From: an uncultured Kiritimatiellota bacterium
GTDB taxonomy: Bacteria; Verrucomicrobiota; Kiritimatiellia; RFP12; UBA1067
Direction: 5' to 3'
DNA: 64,000 nt
NCBI GenBank assembly: GCA_934635385.1
Contig: CAKTZI010000009.1
Location: 1 to 64,000, forward strand
In this document: in pieces, positions 21,171-29,355 of the stretch
How positions within the stretch are numbered: the stretch's first letter is position 1
How the letters are laid out: each line of letters begins with the position of its first letter
Notes under the pieces: generated by a model
Seen by the model: the letters and a program-made list of their open reading frames with translations, nothing else
What the model was told of the DNA's origin: nothing
Databases searched by the model: none
Made by a program: the position numbers and the translations under genes

Positions 21171-22313
21171 ATGAAAAAGGAAATTCGCAAAGTTCTCGTC
21201 ATCAACTCGGGCTCCAGCTCGCTCAAGTACCAGCTCTTCGACATGAAGACCGAGACGCGTCTCGCGAAGGGCATCGTCGAGCGCATCGGCTGCGGCGGCC
21301 CGAAGGATCACGCCGAGGCCCTGAAGCAGGTCGTCGCCGAACTCGGCGACAAGGCGCAGGGCATCGACGCGATCGGCCACCGCGTCCTCCACGGCGGCGA
21401 GGTCTTCAAGGACTCGGCGCTCATGGACAGGACGAACATGGCGAAGGCGAAGAAGCTCGTGAAGTTCGGCCCCCTCCACATGCCGGCGAACCTCGGCGGC
21501 ATCGAGGCGTGCGAGAAGATCTTCAAGGGTGTCCCGAACGTCGGCGTCTTCGACACGGCTTTCCACATCGCGACGATGCCGGACTGCGCGGGCATGTACG
21601 CGATCGATCCGAAGTACTACAGGAAGCTCGGCATCCGCAAGTACGGCTTCCACGGCACGTCCCACAAGTTCGTGACCTTCGCGGCGGCGAAGTTCTTGAA
21701 GAAGCCGCTGTCGAAGGTGAACCTCGTCACGTGCCACCTCGGCAACGGCAGCTCGCTCGCGGCGATCAAGAACGGCAAGGTCGTCGACACGACGATGGGT
21801 CTGACGCCGCTCGCCGGCCTCGTGATGGGCACGCGCTGCGGCAACATCGACGCGGCGGCCGTCCTCGCGATCATGGAGGCCGAGCACCTCACGCCCGAAC
21901 AGGCCGACACGCTCCTCAACAAGAAGTCGGGTCTGCTCGCGCTCACGGGGTCGAGCGACTGCCGCGACATCTGCGCGAAGGCCGACAAGGGCGACAAGAT
22001 GGCCGAGCTTGCGCTGGAGATGCTCGCCTACCGCGTCGCGCTCTACATCGGCGGCTACAACACGATTGTCGGCGGGGCGGACGCCATCGTCCTGACCGGC
22101 GGCATCGGCGAGAACTCGTCGGAAGTGCGCGCGCGCATCCTCGCGCGCCTCGGCGCGCTTGGCATCAAGCTCGACAAGACGGCGAACAAGGTGCGCGGCG
22201 AGCTGAAGGTCATCTCGACGAAGGACTCGAAGATCCCCGTCGTGGTCATCCCGACGAACGAGGAGCTGATGATCGCCCGCGACACGGTAAGAGTCTTGGG
22301 GGAAAAGAAATGA
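21171..22313 (+). CDS. ackA: Acetate kinase
   Basis: 380 residues, within the family's usual 390-400. Interconverts acetate + ATP and acetyl phosphate + ADP in the cytoplasm. Seen: N-terminal VINSGSSSLKYQLFD (ASKHA fold phosphate loop), FDTAFH, YGFHGTSHKFV, CHLGNGSSLAAI, DTTMGLTPLAGLVMGTR and GGIGENSSEVR, all family signatures. The usual APLHNPAN reads GPLHMPAN here, with Met in place of Asn. ATG 21171 is chosen over the TTG at 21144 because GTGAGGA lies 8-10 bases upstream and the family N-terminus starts here. Its stop overlaps the pta start by four bases (ATGA), so AckA and Pta are translationally coupled for acetate fermentation/assimilation. Confidence 0.97.
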   Translation: MKKEIRKVLVINSGSSSLKYQLFDMKTETRLAKGIVERIGCGGPKDHAEALKQVVAELGDKAQGIDAIGHRVLHGGEVFKDSALMDRTNMAKAKKLVKFGPLHMPANLGGIEACEKIFKGVPNVGVFDTAFHIATMPDCAGMYAIDPKYYRKLGIRKYGFHGTSHKFVTFAAAKFLKKPLSKVNLVTCHLGNGSSLAAIKNGKVVDTTMGLTPLAGLVMGTRCGNIDAAAVLAIMEAEHLTPEQADTLLNKKSGLLALTGSSDCRDICAKADKGDKMAELALEMLAYRVALYIGGYNTIVGGADAIVLTGGIGENSSEVRARILARLGALGIKLDKTANKVRGELKVISTKDSKIPVVVIPTNEELMIARDTVRVLGEKK

Positions 22314-23347
22314 ACGCCATTAAACAGATTATCGAAAAGGCCTCGAAGCTGAACGGCACGGTCGTTCTGCCGGAGGGCAACGACCCGCGCGTCATCACGG
22401 CGGCCTGCGCCGTCGTCGACCGCAAGATCTGCACGCCGGTCGTGCTCGGCACGGCGGCGGAGATCGCCGACGCCGAGGCGAAGGCGGGCCTGAAGCTCGC
22501 CGACCGCAGCATCCGGGTCATCGACTACACGCAGGGTGACGCGGAACTCGAAGAGGCCTATCTCGCGGCCTGGAACGCGAAGGAGTCGCGCAAGCCCGCC
22601 GAGAAGCAGAAGATCATCGACCTCGCCGGGGCGCAGAAGACGCTCCGCACGAAGCGCATCTACTTCGGCGGCATGATGGTCAAGCTCGGCCGCGTCAACG
22701 GCCTCGTCGCCGGCTCCATCGCCTCGACGGGCGACATGCTGCGCGCGGCGTTCCACACGCTCGGCACGCAGAAGGGCGTGAAGACGGCCTCCTCGTGCTT
22801 CATCCTCGACCTCAAGAAGCCGACGGCCTCGGGCGACAGCGTGCTCGCGTTCGGCGACTGCGCCGTCATTCCCAACCCGACGGCGGAACAGCTCGTCGAC
22901 ATCGGCCTCGCGACGGCGCAGACGTACAGGGATCTGACGGGCCACGAGCCGAAGGTCGCGTACCTCTCGTTCTCCACGAAGGGCTCCGCCGGCGGCGAGC
23001 TGGTCGAGAAGGTGCAGAAGGCGGTCGAGCTGGCGAAGCCGGCCTTCGCCGAGAAGGGCATCCGGATGGACGGCGAACTGCAGTTCGACGCGGCCATCGT
23101 GCCGTCGGTCGGTCGGCAGAAGAACAAGGACGGCGCGATCCAGGGCGATGCGAACGTCTTCATCTTCCCGGATCTCCAGGCGGGCAACATCGGCTACAAG
23201 ATCGCGCAGCGTCTCGGCGAGGCGGACGCGATCGGCCCGAACCTGCAGGGGCTCGCGAAGGCGATGAACGACCTCTCGCGCGGCTGCTCGGCGGAAGACA
23301 TCGTCGGCACGATGTGCGTGACGCTGCTGCAGAGCACAACGAAGTGA
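22310..23347 (+). CDS. pta: Phosphate acetyltransferase (short form)
   Basis: 345 residues, the single-domain (about 330 aa) form rather than the long E. coli type. Transfers acetyl between CoA and phosphate, working with AckA. Seen: VVLPEGNDPRVITAA near the N-terminus, GLVAGSIASTGDMLRAAF, DGELQFDAAIVPSV, and the strongly conserved GDANVFIFPDLQAGNIGYK and GPNLQGLAKAMNDLSRGCS near the C-terminus. Start ATG overlaps the ackA stop (ATGA). About 170 bases of repeat-rich sequence follow before the next gene. Confidence 0.97.
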   Translation: MNAIKQIIEKASKLNGTVVLPEGNDPRVITAACAVVDRKICTPVVLGTAAEIADAEAKAGLKLADRSIRVIDYTQGDAELEEAYLAAWNAKESRKPAEKQKIIDLAGAQKTLRTKRIYFGGMMVKLGRVNGLVAGSIASTGDMLRAAFHTLGTQKGVKTASSCFILDLKKPTASGDSVLAFGDCAVIPNPTAEQLVDIGLATAQTYRDLTGHEPKVAYLSFSTKGSAGGELVEKVQKAVELAKPAFAEKGIRMDGELQFDAAIVPSVGRQKNKDGAIQGDANVFIFPDLQAGNIGYKIAQRLGEADAIGPNLQGLAKAMNDLSRGCSAEDIVGTMCVTLLQSTTK

Positions 23348-23373
23348 TGCGAGAGGAGAGTTGCTTTCGCTGA

Positions 23374-23478
23374 ACACGGAGAAAACGGAGATGCGGAGAC
23401 ACGGAGTTCATGAGAAATTGGCGGAGTGGCGTGAAGCGATCTTCAAAGCCCTCTCCGTGGTTCTCCGTACTCCGTGTC
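23374..23478. repeat. Inverted-arm tandem element, ACACGGAG family
   Basis: In the pta/kdsD gap. Left arm 23374-23408 is four near-copies of an ACACGGAG unit; right arm 23451-23478 is the complementary CTCCGTGT/CTCCGTGG units; the loop between is unrelated. Same architecture as the TCGAATNN elements but a different unit. A left arm only recurs at 62860-62885, and weak single units lie at 48628-48638 and 48688-48699. Confidence 0.75.
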
Positions 23479-23515
23479 AAGCGCCGCAGGCCACAATTGA
23501 AACTTGGAATGTGAA

Positions 23516-24601
23516 ATGACGGAAACCGAGATGATCACGCGCGCGAAGCAAGTCTTCGACATTGAGATCGAGGGTCTGAAGAAGACCCGCGACTCGCTCG
23601 GCGCGTCGTTCGTTTCGGCCATTCGCCTCATGCTGGACTGCGTGGCGCACGACGGGCTCGTCGTCGTCACGGGCGTCGGCAAGAACCTGCACGTCGCGGA
23701 GAAGATGAGCGCCATCTTCGCCTCGACGGGCACGCGCTCGATCGTCCTCAATCCCGTGCAGGCGATGCACGGAGACCTCGGCATGGTGTCGTCGCGTGAC
23801 CTGCTGATCGCGCTCTCGTTCAGCGGCGAGTCCGAGGAAGTCGTGCGGCTCATCCCGGCGATCCGCCGCCACGGGCTGAAGGTCATCGCGCTGACGGGCA
23901 ATCCGCAGTCGACGCTCGCGCAGCTTTCCGATCTGCACGTGGAGATTCCCTGCGGCAAGGAGGCGTGTCCCTTCGGCATGGCGCCGACGAATTCGGTCAC
24001 GGCGACGCTCGCGATGGGCGACTCGCTCGCGATGGTGATGATCGACGCGCAGAAGTTCTCGCTCGCGGACTACGCGGCGAACCATCCGGCCGGCGCGATC
24101 GGCCGCGCGCTCGTCCTGAAGGTGACGGACATCATGCGCACGGGCGACCGCCTCGCGAAGGTCGCGCCGACGGCGACGGTGATGGAGGCGGTGATGGCGA
24201 TGACGAAGGCGCAGGGCGGCGCGGCGGTCGTCGCCGACGCGGCGGGCAAGCTCCTCGGCATCTTCACCGACGGCGACTTCCGCCGGGTGATGAGTCAGGG
24301 AAATAATCGAATGAATGAATGGTCGAATGATCGAATGAACGAAGAGACGGGGGCTTCGTCGGGTTCGGTGACCTCCCCCGATTCGACGATTCGACGATTC
24401 GATTATTCGATTATTCTCTCGGCGCCTGTCGCCGAGTATATGACGAAATCGCCCAAGTTCGTCCATGACGATGCCTACGCGGCGGAGCTGTTGAAGATCT
24501 TCGAGCGGATGCGGATCGACGACCTGCCCGTCTGCGATGCGAAGAGCCGCGTCGTTGGGCTTGTTGACATCCAGGACCTACCGAAGATGAAGGTGATGTA
24601 G
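23516..24601 (+). CDS. kdsD: Arabinose-5-phosphate isomerase (SIS + two CBS domains) with in-frame repeat insertion
   Basis: 361 residues (family about 320-330). Converts ribulose-5-P to arabinose-5-P, first step to Kdo for lipopolysaccharide. The SIS domain is at about 45-185 (VVVTGVGKNLHVAEKMSAIFASTG, LIALSFSGESEEVVRLIP, CPFGMAPTNSVTATLAMGD), then AAEHPAG-like NHPAGAIGRAL and CBS1 (about 203-262, ending GIFTDGDFRRVM) and CBS2 (about 303-361). Residues 263-300, exactly between the CBS domains, are encoded by a 114-bp TCGAATNN-family inverted repeat; removing it gives the normal length. Start ATG 23516 is preferred to TTG 23504; no strong ribosome site is visible. Could equally be the GutQ/KpsF paralogue. 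Confidence 0.9.
   Translation: MTETEMITRAKQVFDIEIEGLKKTRDSLGASFVSAIRLMLDCVAHDGLVVVTGVGKNLHVAEKMSAIFASTGTRSIVLNPVQAMHGDLGMVSSRDLLIALSFSGESEEVVRLIPAIRRHGLKVIALTGNPQSTLAQLSDLHVEIPCGKEACPFGMAPTNSVTATLAMGDSLAMVMIDAQKFSLADYAANHPAGAIGRALVLKVTDIMRTGDRLAKVAPTATVMEAVMAMTKAQGGAAVVADAAGKLLGIFTDGDFRRVMSQGNNRMNEWSNDRMNEETGASSGSVTSPDSTIRRFDYSIILSAPVAEYMTKSPKFVHDDAYAAELLKIFERMRIDDLPVCDAKSRVVGLVDIQDLPKMKVM
24302..24415. repeat. TCGAATNN-family palindromic element inside kdsD
   Basis: 114 bp (38 codons). Left arm: octamer units TCGAATGA, ATGAATGG, TCGAATGA, TCGAATGA from 24302; right arm: ATTCGACG, ATTCGACG, ATTCGATT, ATTCGATT, ATT ending 24415. The ends AATAATCGA and TTCGATTATT are inverse. Length is a multiple of three and the frame is kept open between the two CBS domains. 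Confidence 0.9.
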
Positions 24602-24632
24602 GAATAGAAAAACGAATGATCTAATTTGCGAA

Positions 24633-24690
24633 TGTTCAACTAAGATCTTAAATCTGAAATTTTGAATCCGAATTCAAAAACCAAAAAACC
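24633..24690. repeat. AT-rich ATCTGAAA-type degenerate repeat before the Amuc_1102-like gene
   Basis: The gap after kdsD carries short degenerate units around ATCTTAAATCTGAAATTTTGAATC, resembling the ATCTGAAA run before recA (45237-45275). AT-rich against the surrounding high GC. May be another family of the tandem-arm elements, with only part of one arm visible. Confidence 0.4.
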
Positions 24691-24706
24691 AGAAAGGAAC
24701 ACGAAC

Positions 24707-25411
24707 ATGAAGAAGCTGATGGTGATGACGGTGGCGATGATGGCGGTTGCGGCGGCGGTTGCGGCGCCGCGCACAAAGAAGGGCGTCCAGGCGATGCCCG
24801 GCAACGACGACGGTCCCGTGACGACGGGCAAGGAGGCGAAGATCCTCATCGACCAGATGCCGAAGACGGGCCAGTCGAGCTGCCTGCCCGCGCCGTCCAT
24901 CCAGGGCGCGACGATGATCGGCAACTGCTACACGAAGCCGCGCAAGTGGATCGTGATCGAGACGAAGTACACGACGTACGCGAAGTTCCTCGACCAGCTC
25001 ACCTTCACCTGGCACGTGATGCTGGAGACGAAGAGCGCGAAGGAGAACAAGGGCAACAAGATGGGCCTGCCGCCGTACAGCTACTTCAACACGACCGTGA
25101 CCTACTACAACATCCCGCAGGGTTCGCACGCCGCGTGCGTCTGCCTGCCGCCGTCCTATTTGGAGCTCTACGGCGAGCCCAAGGCGATCGGCTTCACGGT
25201 GTCGAACCAGAACGGCGACGTCCTCGGCGGCGGCACCGTGAGCGAGATCAAGGGCATCAAGTCCGACACGCAGTTCTGGGACGACCAGAACATCATGAAC
25301 GCGCAGCAGGGCGGCAAGCCGATGGTCGAGCGCCGTCAGGGCCTCGTCGACCGCTCGAAGACGATCTGGGCGCTCGTGAACCCGAACGACTACGAGACGA
25401 CGATGCAGTAA
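24707..25411 (+). CDS. Exported pilus-cluster protein, Amuc_1102-like by position
   Basis: 234 residues with a signal peptide (MKKLMVMTVAMMAVAAAVAA). The start ATG at 24707 has AAAGGA nine bases upstream, which rules out the in-frame TTG at 24662. The mature part contains Cys pairs (SCLPAPS and GNCYTKP, ACVCLP) and beta-rich sequence with no motif I can assign. It is first in a five-gene block (this gene, PilM-like, Amuc_1100-like, Amuc_1099-like, secretin) whose order matches the Akkermansia Amuc_1102 to Amuc_1098 locus, so it is probably an exported component of that pilus-like machine. The identity is by context more than by sequence. Confidence 0.65.
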   Translation: MKKLMVMTVAMMAVAAAVAAPRTKKGVQAMPGNDDGPVTTGKEAKILIDQMPKTGQSSCLPAPSIQGATMIGNCYTKPRKWIVIETKYTTYAKFLDQLTFTWHVMLETKSAKENKGNKMGLPPYSYFNTTVTYYNIPQGSHAACVCLPPSYLELYGEPKAIGFTVSNQNGDVLGGGTVSEIKGIKSDTQFWDDQNIMNAQQGGKPMVERRQGLVDRSKTIWALVNPNDYETTMQ

Positions 25412-25413
25412 GA

Positions 25414-25577
25414 AATAATCGAATCGTCGAATTGTCGAATCGTCGAATGAACGAATTTGAGTCTTGAAATGAGTTTGAGAAAGGAGCGTTGATCGAATGA
25501 GTTGAATGTGAGAATGGCGCGAGCATCGAGAAGCGCTCGATGATTCGTTCATTCGTTCATTCGATTATTCGATTATT
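25414..25577. repeat. TCGAATNN-family palindromic element between genes, abutting the pilM start
   Basis: Left arm 25414-25454 starts AATAATCGAATCG, with units TCGAATCG, TCGAATTG, TCGAATCG, TCGAATGA; right arm about 25543-25577 has ATTCGTTC twice and ATTCGATT twice, ending TTATT three bases before the ATG at 25581. The middle holds a small perfect stem (CATCGAG/CTCGATG, about 25526-25544) that would form the tip of one long hairpin. It fills almost the whole gap and leaves no ribosome-binding site for the PilM gene. Confidence 0.85.
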
Positions 25578-25580
25578 CCC

Positions 25581-27182
25581 ATGTCGAAGAAGTTTCTGAC
25601 ATTGAACATCGGCGCGGCCAACATTGAGCTCGCCGAATACGAGGCCGGTGCGAAAGGCGCGCTGACGCTCGTGAACTACGGCACGGCGCCGCTCGCCGCG
25701 CCGCTGGACGGCGGCGATGCCGGCGCGATTCTCACGCCCGCGATCCAGGAGGTCGTGCGCGCGAAGGGCATCCGCCCCGGCAAGATCGCGATCGCCATCT
25801 CCGGGCAGATGGTCTTCCCGCGCTTCGCCGCGATTCCGATGGCGGGCGGCGCGGAGAAGTTCGAGCAGATGGTGCGCTACGAGATCGAGCAGAACATCCC
25901 GTTCCCGATCGACGAGATCGTCTGCGACCGCCAGGTGCTGGGCGACACGGAGACGGGCGACAAGTCGGTGATGATCGTCGCCGCGAAGGTCGATCAGGTC
26001 GAGGCGCTGACGACGGCCGTCGCGGCCGCCGGCTTCACGCCGGAGCTTGTCGACGCCGCGCCGCTCGCGCTCACGAACGCCCTGCGCCACGCGATCGGCG
26101 ACGACGGCTCGTGCAGCGTCCTCCTCGACATCGGCTCGAAGACGACGTCGCTCGTGATCGTCGAGGGCGACAAGATCTACAACCGCTCGATTCCCGTCGC
26201 CGGCAACGCCGTGACGAAGGAGATCGCCGCCGCGCTCGGCTGCTCGACGGAAGAGGCCGAACAGCTCAAGCGCGAGAAGGGCTACGTCTCGATGGGCGGC
26301 GTGACGGAGGACGACGACGAGGTCGCCGACCGGATCTCGAAGGCCTGCCGCGCGGTGATGACGCGCCTCAACGCCGAGATCTCGCGCTCGATCAACTTCT
26401 ACCGCAGCCAGCAGGGCGGCACGGCGCCGACGCGCCTCTACTTGACGGGCGGCACGGCCCTCCTGCCGCAGATCGACGTCTTCTTCCAGGAGTCGCTCCA
26501 GATCGAGGTCGTGTTCTTCAATCCGTTCGAGGCGCTGGCCGTCGGCCCGAAGGTCGATGCGGCCGCGCTGGAGGCGGACGGCGCGCTCATCGCCGTCACG
26601 GCGGGCCTCGCCCTGCACGAGGCGGGCGCGGCGCGCTTCGCGGTCAACCTGCTCCCGCCGTCGCTTGTCGCGGCGCGGGCCGAGAAGGCCAAGATCCCGT
26701 TCGTCATCGCGGCCGGCGTGACGCTTGTCGCGGCGCTCGTCTGCGTGATGCTGGCGATCGGCCGCCAGGAGGAGGTCATCGCCGCGCAGCGCGACGCCGT
26801 GCAGGCGCAGGTCGCGACGCTGACGGCGTCCGACCGCAAGGTCCAGGCGGCGACGGAGAGGTTCACGGCCGCCGAGGCCGAGGCCGAGGCGCTGCGCAAG
26901 CTGCTCGTCGCGCGCGCGGCCGCCGCGCAGCGCGTCAACGCGGTGCGCGACTCCCTGCTGCCCGGCATGTGGATCGAGCGCTGGGACGACGGACGAATCA
27001 CGGTGCGCTACTGGAGCGACCGCGTGAAGGGCCAGGGCGGCAAGACGCCGGGCGAGATCGTCGTCGACAAGCTCAAGGGGCGGCCCTGCATTGACGCCGA
27101 CACGGTCAAGATTTCGGGCATGAGCGCGCTGGGCAAGGACGCGCAGGTCGAACAACTTACGGTGGAGATGAAGTTCAAATGA
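25581..27182 (+). CDS. PilM-like ATPase-fold protein fused to PilN-like segment (Amuc_1101-like)
   Basis: 533 residues. N-terminal PilM/FtsA-type fold at about 1-355: LTLNIGAANIELAEY (phosphate-1-like), VRYEIEQNIPFPIDEIVCD (PilM hallmark), LLDIGSKTTSLVIVEG (phosphate-2-like), FYRSQQGG and LYLTGGTALLPQID. Then one membrane span at about 373-394 (FVIAAGVTLVAALVCVMLAIG), a coiled coil (about 400-455) and a small C-terminal domain, as in PilN. In type IV pilus systems PilM binds PilN in the inner-membrane alignment complex; here both appear as one chain. No Shine-Dalgarno is visible: the start codon follows the right arm of a repeat. Its end overlaps the next gene by four bases. Confidence 0.85.
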   Translation: MSKKFLTLNIGAANIELAEYEAGAKGALTLVNYGTAPLAAPLDGGDAGAILTPAIQEVVRAKGIRPGKIAIAISGQMVFPRFAAIPMAGGAEKFEQMVRYEIEQNIPFPIDEIVCDRQVLGDTETGDKSVMIVAAKVDQVEALTTAVAAAGFTPELVDAAPLALTNALRHAIGDDGSCSVLLDIGSKTTSLVIVEGDKIYNRSIPVAGNAVTKEIAAALGCSTEEAEQLKREKGYVSMGGVTEDDDEVADRISKACRAVMTRLNAEISRSINFYRSQQGGTAPTRLYLTGGTALLPQIDVFFQESLQIEVVFFNPFEALAVGPKVDAAALEADGALIAVTAGLALHEAGAARFAVNLLPPSLVAARAEKAKIPFVIAAGVTLVAALVCVMLAIGRQEEVIAAQRDAVQAQVATLTASDRKVQAATERFTAAEAEAEALRKLLVARAAAAQRVNAVRDSLLPGMWIERWDDGRITVRYWSDRVKGQGGKTPGEIVVDKLKGRPCIDADTVKISGMSALGKDAQVEQLTVEMKFK

Positions 27183-28204
27183 ACAAGAACCGAATGATTC
27201 TGGCCGCCTCGGGCGGCGTGATCGGCTTGGCCGTCCTGGCCATGGCCTATTTCACTTGGAGCGCCTACGCCGCGAAAGTCGCGGCCATCGAGGGCGACGA
27301 CGAGGGGAACGACGGTCTGGAGACCGTCCAGCAGAAGGCGCAGGCGCTCTCGCGCAAGAGCGTCTATCCCTGTCCGGCGAGCGTCAAGGCGATCGAGGAG
27401 AACACGGCGCGCCTGACGGCGTGGCAGGCGGAGGCGCGCAAGCTGGCTTCGCGCGGCGACCGCCCGATTCGCACGACGACGCCCGCGCAGTTCAAGACCG
27501 ACCTTGTCGCGGACGCGAAGCGGCTCTCGGCCCTGCCGGGCGCGGTGAACGGCGTCCTCGTGAAGCCCGACTTCGCGTTCGGGCCGTTCCGCAGCTACAT
27601 CGCCGAGGGCAAGATGCCGACGGATGCCGAGCTGCCGGAGCTTCAGCGCCGGTGGGATGACGTCATGCTCGTCGTCGAGACGCTGGCATCCTGCGGGGTC
27701 TCCGAACTCGTGAACGTCGACTTCAAGGCGACGGCGTCACAGGACGACGCGCAGGAGAAGAAGGCGAAGAAGGTCGGCAAGAAGCCGTCGGCGAAGAAGC
27801 GTCCGGCGGCGGAAAGCGCGGCGGATTCCCAGCCGTCGTCCTTCTCGTATGTCTTCACGTTCGCGACGCGTGCGCCGGCGTTCGTCAAGGCGGTGAACGC
27901 GCTCGGCACGAACGAGCGGTTCATGGTCATCGACGGCTTCACGTTCACGCGCACGGCCGATCCGGTCGCGGAGGCGCTCGGCGTCGGAGACAAGCGCGAG
28001 GCGGCGCGAAATGCGGCGTCGGGGCGCGGCCGTCGCGGACGGCGCGGCGCGGCCGTCGAGGAGAAGAAGGATGCGTCCGAGGAGAAGAGCGGCATCGTCA
28101 CGGATCCGGCGCTGGATGCGCCGTTCACGGTCACGCTGGCCGTGACGGTCTATGACTTCAAGACGATGGAAGACGAAAGCAAGACCGAGGAGGTTGGAAA
28201 ATGA
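27179..28204 (+). CDS. Amuc_1100-like pilus-associated membrane protein
   Basis: 341 residues; begins within the PilM-like stop (ATGA overlap). N-terminal membrane anchor at about 7-27 (LAASGGVIGLAVLAMAYFTW), coiled-coil region to about 100, then an alpha/beta PilN/PilO-like part. From memory of Akkermansia Amuc_1100, shared features are RTTTPAQFKTDL (there PTTPTAFQNEL) near residue 98 and LASCGVSELVNV (there LAECGLSKFIKV) near 170, with similar topology and gene context. A Lys/Ala-rich stretch at about 195-215 and an Arg/Gly-rich one at 275-295 look like flexible linkers. Inferred to be a PilO-type component facing the periplasm. The similarity is by eye, without an alignment program. Confidence 0.8.
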   Translation: MNKNRMILAASGGVIGLAVLAMAYFTWSAYAAKVAAIEGDDEGNDGLETVQQKAQALSRKSVYPCPASVKAIEENTARLTAWQAEARKLASRGDRPIRTTTPAQFKTDLVADAKRLSALPGAVNGVLVKPDFAFGPFRSYIAEGKMPTDAELPELQRRWDDVMLVVETLASCGVSELVNVDFKATASQDDAQEKKAKKVGKKPSAKKRPAAESAADSQPSSFSYVFTFATRAPAFVKAVNALGTNERFMVIDGFTFTRTADPVAEALGVGDKREAARNAASGRGRRGRRGAAVEEKKDASEEKSGIVTDPALDAPFTVTLAVTVYDFKTMEDESKTEEVGK

Positions 28205-29307
28205 GAGACCAGAATTTCTTTGCGGCCTATTACGACCGAATCGCCGCCGCCGTCGGCGTGCTGGCGCTCGTCGGGGGCATCGCCTTCTTCGCGCTCTCCG
28301 CCGGCGACGACCCGGAGACGGCCGCCGCGAACGCGGCGCAGGCCGTCAGCCGCCTGAAGCCGTCCGAGACAGGCGTCGCGGCCGTCGACATGACGGCGTA
28401 CGCCGGCGCCGTCCGGCTCGTCAAGAGCCCGACGGTCGTGAACGAGCTGACGGGGACGAGTGCGTCGTTCCTCGCAAGCGAACGTCGGCTCAAGTGCAAG
28501 AAGTGCCAGAAGGTGATTCCCGGCGACGTCAAGGTCTGCCCGTTCTGCGGCGAGAAGTTGGAGGAGGAGAAGAAGGTCGTTCTCGACTCTGACGGCGACG
28601 GCATGCCGGACGAATGGGAGAAGCGCTATGGGCTGAACCCGAACGACCCTGCGGACGCGAACGCCGACAAGGACGGCGACGGCTTCACGAATCTCGAGGA
28701 GTATCTCGCGAAGACGGATCCGACCGACCGCCGCGACCACCCGGACTACCTCGACTCGATCCAGATCGCCCTGCCGCTCAAGGAGACCTACCTGCCGTTC
28801 GTCTTCACGAAGGCGACGAAGATCCCGTCGGGCTGGCGGTGCGAGTTCTTCGACCCCAACCAGCGCGACGACTACGGTCGCGCCGGGCGGACGTTCTCGG
28901 CCGTCCTCGGTGAGGAGATCGGCAAGGGCACGAAGACGCCGTCGGGCTTCATCCTCAAGACCTACGAGAAAAAAGAGGTGAAGCGTCCGCGCAAGGGCAT
29001 GAAGGGCCTGTTCGTGACGGATGACGTCTCGGAAGTCACGGTCGCGCGCAAGTCGGACGGCAAGACCGTCACGCTCGTGATCGTGCAGGACAAGCGGGCG
29101 AAGCCGCAGCCGGTGGACGTGATGGCGACGCTCAACTACACGCGCGGCAGCGTCACGACGTTCGAGGCCGTGCCCGGCACGGAGCTGGATCTGAACGGCG
29201 AAAAGTTCAAGGTCGTTGAGGTCGCGCCCGCCGGAAAGGGCGCGAAGGTGACGTTCCAGAACGTCCGCACGGGCAAGCGCCGGACACTTGAAGCCCTTGA
29301 ACAGTGA
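28201..29307 (+). CDS. Amuc_1099-like membrane protein with zinc ribbon and Ca-binding repeat
   Basis: 368 residues; overlaps the previous gene by four bases. One membrane segment at about 14-34 (AAAVGVLALVGGIAFFALSA), a zinc-ribbon-like CKKC...CPFC (about 99-121), then a TSP3/EF-hand-like DSDGDGMPDEWEKRYGLNP and DKDGDGFTNLEEY (about 129-170), then a beta-rich C-terminal half with the pattern PGTELDLNGEKFKVVEVAP near the end, like the PilP/GspC-type domains that contact secretins. Position between the Amuc_1100-like gene and the secretin supports a bridge role. The combination of a zinc ribbon and a calcium motif in one pilus-cluster protein is unusual. Confidence 0.75.
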   Translation: MRDQNFFAAYYDRIAAAVGVLALVGGIAFFALSAGDDPETAAANAAQAVSRLKPSETGVAAVDMTAYAGAVRLVKSPTVVNELTGTSASFLASERRLKCKKCQKVIPGDVKVCPFCGEKLEEEKKVVLDSDGDGMPDEWEKRYGLNPNDPADANADKDGDGFTNLEEYLAKTDPTDRRDHPDYLDSIQIALPLKETYLPFVFTKATKIPSGWRCEFFDPNQRDDYGRAGRTFSAVLGEEIGKGTKTPSGFILKTYEKKEVKRPRKGMKGLFVTDDVSEVTVARKSDGKTVTLVIVQDKRAKPQPVDVMATLNYTRGSVTTFEAVPGTELDLNGEKFKVVEVAPAGKGAKVTFQNVRTGKRRTLEALEQ

Positions 29308-29325
29308 GAAAAGATATTGTATACT
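29297..29325 (+). promoter_or_regulatory. Promoter before the secretin gene
   Basis: TTGAAC (29297-29302), 17-nt spacer, TATACT (29320-29325). It overlaps the end of the preceding gene and leaves a short leader with TAGGTGG ahead of ATG 29356, so the secretin may have its own transcription start inside the cluster. Confidence 0.6.
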
Positions 29326-29355
29326 ACTACTCATACTAACGAATAGGTGGTTTAA

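Noticed and set aside
21450..21500. Met for Asn in the AckA APLHNPAN motif as evidence of a different kinase
   Set aside because: All other acetate kinase signatures and the pta partner are intact; noted as a variant only.
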